DNA of 64,000 bases from Tritrichomonas musculus (Eukaryota; Parabasalia; Tritrichomonadida; Tritrichomonadidae), in contig JAPFFF010000002.1 in the NCBI GenBank assembly GCA_039105265.1, positions 744,001 through 808,000 on the forward strand, given 5' to 3'. Below, in pieces: positions 25,001 through 37,055 of the stretch (within the stretch, counting starts at the first letter, position 1; every line of letters begins with the position of its first letter). Position numbers and translations under genes: made by a program. The notes below the pieces were generated by a model. That model had not been told where the DNA came from and searched no databases. It saw only the letters and a list, made by a program, of their open reading frames with translations.

Positions 25001-27467
25001 AAAGAAGAAGAAAATGAAGAAGAAGATGATGAAAATGAAAATGAAAAAGAAGAAGAAGATGATGAAAATGAAAAAGAAGAAGAAGATGATGAAAATGAAA
25101 AAGAAGAAGAAAATGAAGAAGAAGATGATGAAAATGGAAAAGAAGAAGAAGATGATGAAAATGAAAAAGAAGAAGAAGATGATGAAAATGAAAAAGAAGA
25201 AGAAGATGATGAAAATGAAAAAGAAGAAGAAGATGATGAAAATGGAAAAGAAGAAGAAGATGATGAAAATGAAAAAGAAGAAGAAGATGATGAAAATGAA
25301 AAAGAAGAAGAAGATGATGAAAATGGAAAAGAAGAAGAAGATGATGAAAATGAAAATGAAAAAGAAGAAGAAGATGATGAAAATGAAAAAGAAGAAGAAG
25401 ATGATGAAAATGAAAAAGAAGAAGAAGATGATGAAAATGAAAAAGATGAAGAAGAAGAAAATGATGAAAATGGAAAAGAAGAAGAAGAAGATGAAAATGA
25501 AAAAGAAGAAGAAGATGATGAAAATGAAAAAGAAGAAGAAGATGATGAAAATGGAAAAGAAGAAGAAGATGATGAAAATGAAAAAGAAGAAGAAAATGAA
25601 GAAGAAGATGATGAAAATGAAAATGAAAAAGAAGAAGAAGATGATGAAAATGAAAAAGAAGAAGAAGATGATGAAAATGAAAAAGAAGAAGAAGATGATG
25701 AAAATGAAAAAGAAGAAGAAGATGATGAAAATGAAAAAGAAGAAGAAGATGATGAAAATGAAAAAGAAGAAGAAGATGATGAAAATGGAAAAGAAGAAGA
25801 AGATGATGAAAATGAAAAAGAAGAAGAAGATGATGAAAATGAAAAAGAAGAAGAAGATGATGAAAATGAAAAAGAAGAAGAAGAAGAAAATGATGAAAAT
25901 GGAAAAGAAGAAGAAGATGATGAAAATGAAAAAGAAGAAGAAGATGATGAAAATGAAAAAGAAGAAGAAGATGATGAAAATGGAAAAGAAGAAGAAGATG
26001 ATGAAAATGAAAAAGAAGAAGAAAATGAAGAAGAAGATGATGAAAATGAAAATGAAAAAGAAGAAGAAGATGATGAAAATGAAAAAGAAGAAGAAGATGA
26101 TGAAAATGAAAAAGAAGAAGAAAATGAAGAAGAAGATGATGAAAATGGAAAAGAAGAAGAAGATGATGAAAATGGAAAAGAAGAAGAAGATGATGAAAAT
26201 GGAAAAGAAGAAGAAGATGATGAAAATGGAAAAGAAGAAGAAGATGATGAAAATGAAAAAGAAGAAGAAGAAGATGAAAATGAAAAAGAAGAAGAAGATG
26301 ATGAAAATGGAAAAGAAGAAGAAGAAGATGAAAATGAAAAAGAAGAAGAAGATGATGAAAATGGAAAAGAAGAAGAAGATGATGAAAATGAAAAAGAAGA
26401 AGAAAATGAAGAAGAAGATGATGAAAATGGAAAAGAAGAAGAAGATGATGAAAATGAAAAAGAAGATGATGAAAATAAAGAAAAAGAAGAAGGTGATGAA
26501 AATGAAAAAGAAGAAGATGATGATGAAAATGAAAAAGAAGAAGAAGATGATGAAAATGAAGAAAAAGAAGAAGAAGAAGAAAATGAAGAAGAAGATGATG
26601 AAAATGAAGAAAAAGAAAAAGAAGAAGAAAATGAAGAAGAAGATGATGAAAATGAAAAAGAAGAAGAAGATGATGAAAATGAAAAAGAAGAAGAAGATGA
26701 TGAAAATGAAAAAGAAGAAGAAGATGATGAAAATGGAAAAGAAGAAGAAGATGATGAAAATGAAAATGGAAAAGAAGAAGAAGAAGATGAAAATGAAAAA
26801 GAAGAAGAAGATGATGAAAATGAAAAAGAAGAAGAAAATGAAGAAGAAGATGATGAAAATGAAAAAGAAGAAGAAGATGATGAAAATGGAAAAGAAGAAG
26901 AAGATGATGAAAATGAAAAAGAAGAAGAAGATGATGAAAATGAAAATGAAAAAGAAGAAGAAGATGATGAAAATGAAAATGAAAAAGAAGAAGAAGAAGA
27001 TGAAAATGAAAAAGAAGAAGAAGATGATGAAAATGAAAAAGAAGAAGAAGATGATGAAAATGAAAAAGAAGAAGAAGATGATGAAAATGAAAAAGAAGAA
27101 GAAGATGAAGAAGAAGATGATGAAAATGAAAAAGAAGAAGAAGATGATGAAAATGAAAAAGAAGAAGAAGATGATGAAAATGAAAAAGAAGAAGAAGAAG
27201 ATGAAAATGGAAAAGAAGAAGAAGATGATGAAAATGAAAAAGAAGAAGAAGATGATGAAAATGAAAAAGAAGAAGAAGATGATGAAAATGAAAAAGAAGA
27301 AGAAGATGATGAAAATGAAAAAGAAGAAGAAGATGATGAAAATGGAAAAGAAGAAGAAGATGATGAAAATGAAAATGGAAAAGAAGAAGAAGAAGATGAA
27401 AATGAAAAAGAAGAAGAAGATGATGAAAATGAAAATGAAAAAGAAGAAGAAGAAGATGAAAATGAAA
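22047..27467 (+). repeat. Y block with doubled EKD module
   Basis: This block is about 5,420 bp. Landmarks are GATTCA at 23687, 23717 and 23807, a lone GAC codon near 24,105, EKD at both 24863 and 25445 (582 bp apart, a local tandem duplication), four GGA units (about 26,145-26,250) and KEKEEGDEN at 26476. The second EKD lies 1,031 bp before KEKEEGDEN. Near 22,350 a GAA-to-AAA change makes an A8 run without altering register. A shortened unit (EEEDEEEDDEN near 27,105) recurs near 43,710 and 48,428. Confidence 0.85.
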
Positions 27468-29587
27468 AGAAGAAGAAGATGATGAAAACGAAAAAGAAGA
27501 AGAAGATGATGAAAATGAAAAAGAAGAAGAAGATGATGAAAATGAAAAAGAAGAAGAAGATGATGAAAATGAAAAAGAAGAAGAAGATGATGAAAATGAA
27601 AAAGAAGAAGAAGATGATGAAAATGAAAAAGAAGAAGAAGATGATGAAAATGAAAAAGAAGAAGAAGATGATGAAAATGAAAAAGAAGAAGAAGATGATG
27701 AAAATGAAAAAGAAGAAGAAGATGATGAAAATGGAAAAGAAGAAGAAGATGATGAAAATGAAAAAGAAGAAGAAGATGATGAAAATGAAAAAGAAGAAGA
27801 AGATGATGAAAATGGAAAAGAAGAAGAAGAAGATGAAAATGAAAAAGAAAAAGAAGATGATGAAAATGAAAAAGAAGAAGAAGATGATGAAAATGAAAAA
27901 GAAGAAGAAGAAGAAAATGATGAAAATGGAAAAGAAGAAGAAGATGATGAAAATGGAAAAGAAGAAGAAGAAGATGAAAATGGAAAAGAAGAAGAAGATG
28001 ATGAAAATGGAAAAGAAGAAGAAGATGATGAAAATGGAAAAGAAGAAGATGATGAAAATGAAAAAGAAGAAGAAGATGATGAAAATGGAAAAGAAGAAGA
28101 AGATGATGAAAATGAAAAAGAAGAAGAAAATGAAGAAGAAGATGATGAAAATGAAAATGAAAAAGAAGAAGAAGATGATGAAAATGAAAAAGAAGAAGAA
28201 GATGATGAAAATGAAAAAGAAGAAGAAGATGATGAAAATGAAAAAGAAGAAGAAGATGATGAAAATGAAAAAGAAGAAGAAAATGATGAAAATGGAAAAG
28301 AAGAAGATGATGAAAATGAAAAAGAAGAAGAAGATGATGAAAATGGAAAAGAAGAAGAAGATGATGAAAATGAAAAAGAAGAAGAAGATGATGAAAATGA
28401 AAAAGAAGAAGAAGATGATGAAAATGGAAAAGAAGAAGAAGAAGATGAAAATGAAAAAGAAGAAGAAGATGATGAAAATGAAAAAGAAGAAGAAGATGAT
28501 GAAAATGAAAAAGAAGAAGAAGAAGAAAATGATGAAAATGGAAAAGAAGAAGAAGATGATGAAAATGAAAAAGAAGAAGAAGATGATGAAAATGAAAAAG
28601 AAGAAGAAAATGATGAAAATGGAAAAGAAGAAGATGATGAAAATGAAAAAGAAGAAGAAAATGATGAAAATGGAAAAGAAGAAGAAGATGATGAAAATGG
28701 AAAAGAAGAAGAAGATGATGAAAATGAAAAAGAAGAAGAAGATGATGAAAATGGAAAAGAAGAAGAAGAAGATGAAAATGAAAAAGAAGAAGAAGATGAT
28801 GAAAATGAAAAAGAAGAAGAAGATGATGAAAATGAAAAAGAAAAAGAAGATGATGAAAATGAAAAAGAAGAAGAAGATGATGAAAATGAAAAAGAAGAAG
28901 AAGATGATGAAAATGAAAAAGAAGAAGAAAATGAAGAAGAAGATGATGAAAATGAAAATGAAGAAGAAGAAGAAAATGATTCAAATGAAAAAGAAGAAGA
29001 AGAAGATGATTCAAATGGAAAAGAAGAAGAAGATGATGAAAATGAAAATGAAAATGAAGAAGAAGATGATGAAAATGAAAAAGAAGAAGAAGAAGATGAT
29101 TCAAATGGAAAAGAAGAAGAAGATGATGAAAACGAAAAAGAAGAAGAAGATGATGAAAATGAAAAAGAAGAAGAAGATGATGAAAATGAAAAAGAAGAAG
29201 AAGAAGAAAATGATGAAAATGGAAAAGAAGAAGAAGATGATGAAAATGAAAAAGAAGAAGAAGATGATGAAAATGGAAAAGAAGAAGAAGATGATGAAAA
29301 TGAAAAAGAAGAAGAAGAAGATGAAAATGAAAAAGAAGAAGAAGATGATGAAAATGAAAAAGAAGAAGAAGATGATGAAAATGAAAAAGAAGAAGAAGAT
29401 GATGAAAATGAAAAAGAAGAAGAAGATGATGAAAATGAAAAAGAAGAAGAAGATGATGAAAATGGAAAAGAAGAAGAAGATGATGAAAATGAAAAAGAAG
29501 AAGAAGATGATGAAAATGAAAATGAAAAAGAAGAAGAAGATGATGAAAATGAAAATGAAAAAGAAGAAGAAGAAGATGAAAATGAAA
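27467..29587 (+). repeat. Z block, 2,120 bp form
   Basis: This block is about 200 bp shorter than the Z blocks at 7,058 and 18,977. It has a stretch of G-type units (about 27,930-28,040, including GKEEEEDENGKEEE) in place of the usual ENENGKEEE segment. GATTCA occurs at 28978, 29008 and 29098. It appears identical in variant order to 48,789-50,909. Confidence 0.85.
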
Positions 29588-30339
29588 AGAAGAAGAAGAT
29601 GATGAAAACGAAAAAGAAGAAGAAGATGATGAAAATGAAAAAGAAGAAGAAGATGATGAAAATGAAAAAGAAGAAGAAGATGATGAAAATGAAAAAGAAG
29701 AAGAAGATGATGAAAATGAAAAAGAAGAAGAAGATGATGAAAATGAAAAAGAAGAAGAAGATGATGAAAATGAAAAAGAAGAAGAAGATGATGAAAATGG
29801 AAAAGAAGAAGAAGATGATGAAAATGAAAAAGAAGAAGAAGATGATGAAAATGAAAAAGAAGAAGAAGATGATGAAAATGGAAAAGAAGAAGAAGAAGAT
29901 GAAAATGAAAAAGAAAAAGAAGATGATGAAAATGAAAAAGAAGAAGAAAATGATGAAAATGAAAAAGAAGAAGAAGATGATGAAAATGGAAAAGAAGAAG
30001 AAGATGATGAAAATGAAAAAGAAGAAGAAGATGATGAAAATGAAAAAGAAGAAGAAGATGATGAAAATGGAAAAGAAGAAGAAGATGATGAAAATGAAAA
30101 TGGAAAAGAAGAAGAAAAAGATGAAAATGAAAAAGAAGAAGAAGATGATGAAAATGAAAAAGAAGAAGAAGATGATGAAAATGGAAAAGAAGAAGAAGAT
30201 GATGAAAATGAAAATGAAAAAGAAGAAGAAGATGATGAAAATGAAAAAGAAGAAGAAGATGATGAAAATGAAAAAGAAGAAGAAAATGAAGAAGAAGATG
30301 ATGAAAATGGAAAAGAAGAAGAAGAAGATGAAAATGAAA
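29587..30339 (+). repeat. X block, Y-type
   Basis: This 752-bp block has the AAA-for-GAA variant near 30,115 and ends in the AAT form of the junction. It matches the X at 50,909 at the 21,322-bp offset and the X at 21,295 at an 8,292-bp offset. Confidence 0.85.
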
Positions 30340-33300
30340 AGAAGAAGAAGATGATGAAAATGAAAAAGAAGAAGAAGATGATGAAAATGAAAAAGAAGAA
30401 GAAGATGATGAAAATGAAAAAGAAGAAGAAGATGATGAAAATGAAAAAGAAGAAGAAGATGATGAAAATGGAAAAGAAGAAGAAGATGATGAAAATGAAA
30501 AAGAAGAAGAAGATGATGAAAATGAAAAAGAAGAAGAAGATGATGAAAATGAAAAAGAAGAAGAAGATGATGAAAATGAAAAAGAAGAAGAAGATGATGA
30601 AAATGGAAAAGAAGAAGAAGATGATGAAAATGAAAATGAAAAAGAAGAAGAAGATGATGAAAATGAAAAAGAAGAAGAAGATGATGAAAATGGAAAAGAA
30701 GAAGAAGAAGATGAAAATGAAAAAGAAAAAGAAGATGATGAAAATGAAAAAGAAGAAGAAAATGATGAAAATGAAAAAGAAGAAGAAGATGATGAAAATG
30801 GAAAAGAAGAAGAAGATGATGAAAATGAAAAAGAAGAAGAAGATGATGAAAATGAAAAAGAAGAAGAAGATGATGAAAATGGAAAAGAAGAAGAAGATGA
30901 TGAAAATGAAAATGGAAAAGAAGAAGAAGATGATGAAAATGAAAAAGAAGAAGAAAATGAAGAAGAAGATGATGAAAATGAAAAAGAAGAAGAAGATGAT
31001 GAAAATGAAAAAGAAGAAGAAGATGATGAAAATGAAAAAGAAGAAGAAGATGATGAAAATGGAAAAGAAGAAGAAGATGATGAAAATGAAAAAGAAGAAG
31101 AAGATGATGAAAATGAAAAAGAAGAAGAAGATGATGAAAATGGAAAAGAAGAAGAAGATGATGAAAATGAAAAAGAAGAAGAAGATGATGAAAATGAAAA
31201 AGAAGAAGAAGATGATGAAAATGAAAAAGAAGAAGAAGATGATGAAAATGAAAAAGAAGAAGAAAATGATGAAAATGGAAAAGAAGAAGATGATGAAAAT
31301 GAAAAAGAAGAAGAAGATGATGAAAATGGAAAAGAAGAAGAAGATGATGAAAATGAAAAAGAAGAAGAAGATGATGAAAATGAAAAAGAAGAAGAAGATG
31401 ATGAAAATGGAAAAGAAGAAGAAGAAGATGAAAATGAAAAAGAAGAAGAAGATGATGAAAATGAAAAAGAAGAAGAAGATGATGAAAATGAAAAAGAAGA
31501 AGAAGAAGAAAATGATGAAAATGGAAAAGAAGAAGAAGATGATGAAAATGAAAAAGAAGAAGAAGATGATGAAAATGAAAAAGAAGAAGAAAATGATGAA
31601 AATGGAAAAGAAGAAGATGATGAAAATGAAAAAGAAGAAGAAGATGATGAAAATGGAAAAGAAGAAGAAGATGATGAAAATGGAAAAGAAGAAGAAGATG
31701 ATGAAAATGAAAAAGAAGAAGAAGATGATGAAAATGGAAAAGAAGAAGAAGAAGATGAAAATGAAAAAGAAGAAGAAGATGATGAAAATGAAAAAGAAGA
31801 AGAAGATGATGAAAATGAAAAAGAAAAAGAAGATGATGAAAATGAAAAAGAAGAAGAAGATGATGAAAATGAAAAAGAAGAAGAAGATGATGAAAATGAA
31901 AAAGAAGAAGAAAATGAAGAAGAAGATGATGAAAATGAAAATGAAGAAGAAGAAGAAAATGATTCAAATGAAAAAGAAGAAGAAGAAGATGATTCAAATG
32001 GAAAAGAAGAAGAAGATGATGAAAATGAAAATGAAAATGAAGAAGAAGATGATGAAAATGAAAAAGAAGAAGAAGAAGATGATTCAAATGGAAAAGAAGA
32101 AGAAGATGATGAAAACGAAAAAGAAGAAGAAGATGATGAAAATGAAAAAGAAGAAGAAGATGATGAAAATGAAAAAGAAGAAGAAGATGATGAAAATGAA
32201 AATGAAGAAGAAGATGATGAAAATGAAAAAGAAGAAGAAGATGATGAAAATGAAAAAGAAGAAGAAGATGATGAAAATGAAAAAGAAGAAGAAGATGATG
32301 AAAATGGAAAAGAAGAAGAAGAAGATGAAAATGAAAAAGAAGAAGAAGATGATGAAAATGAAAAAGAAGAAGAAGATGATGAAAATGAAAAAGAAGAAGA
32401 AGAAGAAAATGATGAAAATGGAAAAGAAGAAGAAGATGATGAAAATGAAAAAGAAGAAGAAGATGATGAAAATGAAAAAGAAGAAGAAAATGATGAAAAT
32501 GGAAAAGAAGAAGATGATGAAAATGAAAAAGAAGAAGAAGATGATGAAAATGGAAAAGAAGAAGAAGATGATGAAAATGGAAAAGAAGAAGAAGATGATG
32601 AAAATGAAAAAGAAGAAGAAAATGATGAAAATGGAAAAGAAGAAGATGATGAAAATGAAAAAGAAGAAGAAGATGATGAAAATGAAAAAGAAGAAGAAGA
32701 TGATGAAAATGGAAAAGAAGAAGAAGAAGATGAAAATGAAAAAGAAGAAGAAGATGATGAAAATGAAAAAGAAGAAGAAGATGATGAAAATGAAAAAGAA
32801 GAAGAAGATGATGAAAATGAAAAAGAAGAAGAAGATGATGAAAATGAAAAAGAAGAAGAAGATGATGAAAATGAAAAAGAAGAAGAAGATGATGAAAATG
32901 AAAAAGAAGAAGAAGATGATGAAAATGGAAAAGAAGAAGAAGATGATGAAAATGAAAAAGAAGAAGAAGATGATGAAAATGAAAAAGAAGAAGAAGATGA
33001 TGAAAATGGAAAAGAAGAAGAAGATGATGAAAATGAAAATGAAAAAGAAGAAGAAGATGATGAAAATGAAAAAGAAGAAGAAGATGATGAAAATGAAAAA
33101 GAAGAAGAAGATGATGAAAATGAAAAAGATGAAGAAGAAGAAAATGATGAAAATGGAAAAGAAGAAGAAGAAGATGAAAATGAAAAAGAAGAAGAAGATG
33201 ATGAAAATGAAAAAGAAGAAGAAGATGATGAAAATGGAAAAGAAGAAGAAGATGATGAAAATGAAAAAGAAGAAGAAAATGAAGAAGAAGATGATGAAAA

Positions 33301-34520
33301 TGAAAATGAAAAAGAAGAAGAAGATGATGAAAATGAAAAAGAAGAAGAAGATGATGAAAATGAAAAAGAAGAAGAAGATGATGAAAATGAAAAAGAAGAA
33401 GAAGATGATGAAAATGAAAAAGAAGAAGAAGATGATGAAAATGAAAAAGAAGAAGAAGATGATGAAAATGGAAAAGAAGAAGAAGATGATGAAAATGAAA
33501 AAGAAGAAGAAGATGATGAAAATGAAAAAGAAGAAGAAGATGATGAAAATGAAAAAGAAGAAGAAGAAGAAAATGATGAAAATGGAAAAGAAGAAGAAGA
33601 TGATGAAAATGAAAAAGAAGAAGAAGATGATGAAAATGAAAAAGAAGAAGAAGATGATGAAAATGGAAAAGAAGAAGAAGATGATGAAAATGAAAAAGAA
33701 GAAGAAAATGAAGAAGAAGATGATGAAAATGAAAATGAAAAAGAAGAAGAAGATGATGAAAATGAAAAAGAAGAAGAAGATGATGAAAATGAAAAAGAAG
33801 AAGAAAATGAAGAAGAAGATGATGAAAATGGAAAAGAAGAAGAAGATGATGAAAATGGAAAAGAAGAAGAAGATGATGAAAATGGAAAAGAAGAAGAAGA
33901 TGATGAAAATGGAAAAGAAGAAGAAGATGATGAAAATGAAAAAGAAGAAGAAGAAGATGAAAATGAAAAAGAAGAAGAAGATGATGAAAATGGAAAAGAA
34001 GAAGAAGAAGATGAAAATGAAAAAGAAGAAGAAGATGATGAAAATGGAAAAGAAGAAGAAGATGATGAAAATGAAAAAGAAGAAGAAAATGAAGAAGAAG
34101 ATGATGAAAATGGAAAAGAAGAAGAAGATGATGAAAATGAAAAAGAAGATGATGAAAATAAAGAAAAAGAAGAAGGTGATGAAAATGAAAAAGAAGAAGA
34201 TGATGATGAAAATGAAAAAGAAGAAGAAGATGATGAAAATGAAGAAAAAGAAGAAGAAGAAGAAAATGAAGAAGAAGATGATGAAAATGAAGAAAAAGAA
34301 AAAGAAGAAGAAAATGAAGAAGAAGATGATGAAAATGAAAAAGAAGAAGAAGATGATGAAAATGAAAAAGAAGAAGAAGATGATGAAAATGAAAAAGAAG
34401 AAGAAGATGATGAAAATGGAAAAGAAGAAGAAGATGATGAAAATGAAAATGGAAAAGAAGAAGAAGAAGATGAAAATGAAAAAGAAGAAGAAGATGATGA
34501 AAATGAAAAAGAAGAAGAAA
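30339..34520 (+). repeat. Y block truncated at its 3' end
   Basis: Landmarks in order are GATTCA at 31961, 31991 and 32081, EKD at 33128, four GGA units (about 33,830-33,930) and KEKEEGDEN at 34159, which is 1,031 bp from EKD. About 0.36 kb after the last landmark the Y tail stops at an atypical join (gaagaagaaaagaag near 34,515) and passes into the homogeneous patch. The missing tail is roughly 1.4 kb compared with 13,945-15,719. Confidence 0.8.
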
Positions 34521-37055
34521 AGAAGAAGAAGATGATGAAAATGAAAAAGAAGAAGAAGATGATGAAAATGAAAAAGAAGAAGAAGATGATGAAAATGAAA
34601 AAGAAGAAGAAGATGATGAAAATGAAAAAGAAGAAGAAGATGATGAAAATGAAAAAGAAGAAGAAGATGATGAAAATGAAAAAGAAGAAGAAGATGATGA
34701 AAATGAAAAAGAAGAAGAAGATGATGAAAATGAAAAGAAGAAGAAGATGATGAAAATGAAAAAGAAGAAGAAGATGATGAAAATGAAAAAGAAGAAGAAG
34801 ATGATGAAAATGAAAAAGAAGAAGAAGATGATGAAAATGAAAAAGAAGAAGAAGATGATGAAAATGAAAAAGAAGAAGAAGATGATGAAAATGGAAAAGA
34901 AGAAGAAGATGATGAAAATGAAAAAGAAGAAGAAGATGATGAAAATGAAAATGAAAAAGAAGAAGAAGAGATGATGAAAATGAAAAAGAAGAAGAAGATG
35001 ATGAAAATGAAAAAGAAGAAGAAGATGATGAAAATGAAAAAGAAGAAGAAGATGATGAAAATGAAAAAGAAGAAGAAGATGATGAAAATGAAAAAGAAGA
35101 AGAAGATGATGAAAATGGAAAAGAAGAAGAAGATGATGAAAATGAAAAAGAAGAAGAAGATGATGAAAATGAAAAAGAAGAAGAAGATGATGAAAATGAA
35201 AAAAGAAGAAGAAGAAGATGAAAATGGAAAAGAAGAAGAAGATGATGAAAATGAAAAAGAAGAAGAAGATGATGAAAATGAAAAAGAAGAAGAAGATGAT
35301 GAAAATGAAAAAGAAGAAGAAGATGATGAAAATGAAAAAGAAGAAGAAGATGATGAAAATGAAAAAGAAGAAGAAGATGATGAAAATGAAAAAGAAGAAG
35401 AAGATGATGAAAATGAAAAAGAAGAAGAAGATGATGAAAATGAAAATGAAAAAGAAGAAGAAGAAGATGAAAATGAAAAGAAGAAGAAGATGATGAAAAT
35501 GAAAAAGAAGAAGAAGATGATGAAAATGAAAAAGAAGAAGAAGATGATGAAAATGAAAAAGAAGAAGAAGATGATGAAAATGAAAAAGAAGAAGAAGATG
35601 ATGAAAATGAAAAAGAAGAAGAAGATGATGAAAATGAAAAAGAAGAAGAAGATGATGAAAATGAAAAAGAAGAAGAAGATGATGAAAATGAAAAAGAAGA
35701 AGAAGATGATGAAAATGAAAAAGAAGAAGAAGATGATGAAAATGAAAAAGAAGAAGAAGATGATGAAAATGAAAAAGAAGAAGAAGATGATGAAAATGAA
35801 AAAGAAGAAGAAGATGATGAAAATGAAAAAGAAGAAGAAGATGATGAAAATGAAAAAGAAGAAGAAGATGATGAAAATGAAAAGAAGAAGAAGATGATGA
35901 AAACGAAAAAGAAGAAGAAGATGATGAAAATGAAAAAGAAGAAGAAGATGATGAAAATGAAAAAGAAGAAGAAGATGATGAAAATGAAAAAGAAGAAGAA
36001 GATGATGAAAATGAAAAAGAAGAAGAAGATGATGAAAATGGAAAAGAAGAAGAAGATGATGAAAATGAAAAAGAAGAAGAAGATGATGAAAATGAAAAAG
36101 AAGAAGAAGATGATGAAAATGAAAATGAAAAAGAAGAAGAAGAAGATGAAAATGAAAAAGAAGAAGAAGATGATGAAAATGAAAAAGAAGAAGAAGATGA
36201 TGAAAATGAAAAAGAAGAAGAAGATGATGAAAATGAAAAAGAAGAAGAAGATGATGAAAATGAAAAAGAAGAAGAAGATGATGAAAATGAAAAAGAAGAA
36301 GAAGATGATGAAAATGAAAAAGAAGAAGAAGATGATGAAAATGAAAAAGAAGAAGAAGATGATGAAAATGGAAAAGAAGAAGAAGATGATGAAAATGAAA
36401 AAGAAGAAGAAGATGATGAAAATGAAAAAGAAGAAGAAGATGATGAAAATGAAAAAGAAGAAGAAGATGATGAAAATGAAAAAGAAGAAGAAGATGATGA
36501 AAATGAAAAGAAGAAGAAGATGATGAAAATGAAAAAGAAGAAGAAGATGATGAAAATGAAAAAGAAGAAGAAGATGATGAAAATGAAAATGAAAAAGAAG
36601 AAGAAGAAGATGAAAATGAAAAGAAGAAGAAGATGATGAAAACGAAAAAGAAGAAGAAGATGATGAAAATGAAAAAGAAGAAGAAGATGATGAAAATGAA
36701 AAAGAAGAAGAAGATGATGAAAATGAAAAAGAAGAAGAAGATGATGAAAATGAAAAAGAAGAAGAAGATGATGAAAATGAAAAAGAAGAAGAAGATGATG
36801 AAAATGAAAAAGAAGAAGAAGATGATGAAAATGAAAAAGAAGAAGAAGATGATGAAAATGAAAAAGAAGAAGAAGATGATGAAAATGGAAAAGAAGAAGA
36901 AGATGATGAAAATGAAAAAGAAGAAGAAGATGATGAAAATGAAAAAGAAGAAGAAGATGATGAAAATGGAAAAGAAGAAGAAGAAGATGAAAATGAAAAA
37001 GAAAAAGAAGATGATGAAAATGAAAAAGAAGAAGAAGATGATGAAAATGAAAAAA
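34520..37055 (+). repeat. Homogeneous, indel-rich patch of near-canonical units
   Basis: Almost every unit is DDENEKEEE, with only occasional GGA or NENEK variants and none of the landmarks. Register breaks are packed far more densely than elsewhere. They include A5-to-A4 junctions near 34,735, 35,478, 35,882, 36,508 and 36,618, a 2-base addition near 34,964 (gaagagatgatg), an A6 run near 35,200 and an A7 run near 37,053. The patch may be a recent local amplification, a breakpoint zone, or a badly resolved assembly join, since homopolymer-length errors would give this pattern. Confidence 0.75.

Larger units (their letters stand above)
25250..32578 (+). repeat. Segmental duplication, left copy (21,322-bp offset)
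   Basis: Landmarks here recur at exactly +21,322 bp: EKD 25445/46767, KEKEEGDEN 26476/47798, the AAC junctions at 27,467, 29,587 and 30,339, GATTCA 31961/53283, and ENENEEE near 32,202. The copies separate near 25,245 on the left and 32,578 on the right. A few single-base differences are visible, for example a GGA unit near 30,470 that is GAA at about 51,792. The near-identity over about 7.3 kb implies a recent duplication or gene-conversion tract. Confidence 0.8.

Noticed and set aside
4116-32087. Open reading frame of 9,323 codons on the - strand, and similar - strand ORFs up to 8,349 codons
   Set aside because: The - strand lacks ATG entirely (no CAT on +) and the apparent starts are TTG. 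All three - frames are open because stops need TCA, TTA or CTA on +, which are almost absent. The products would be runs of L/F/H, I/F or S/F that change with each junction. This is a composition artefact.
4116-32087. Transmembrane or signal-peptide-like segments (LLLLF, FFFFF) on the - strand
   Set aside because: They arise from CTT and TTC triplets of the repeat complement and repeat every nine residues with His or Ile; no real membrane protein topology is implied.
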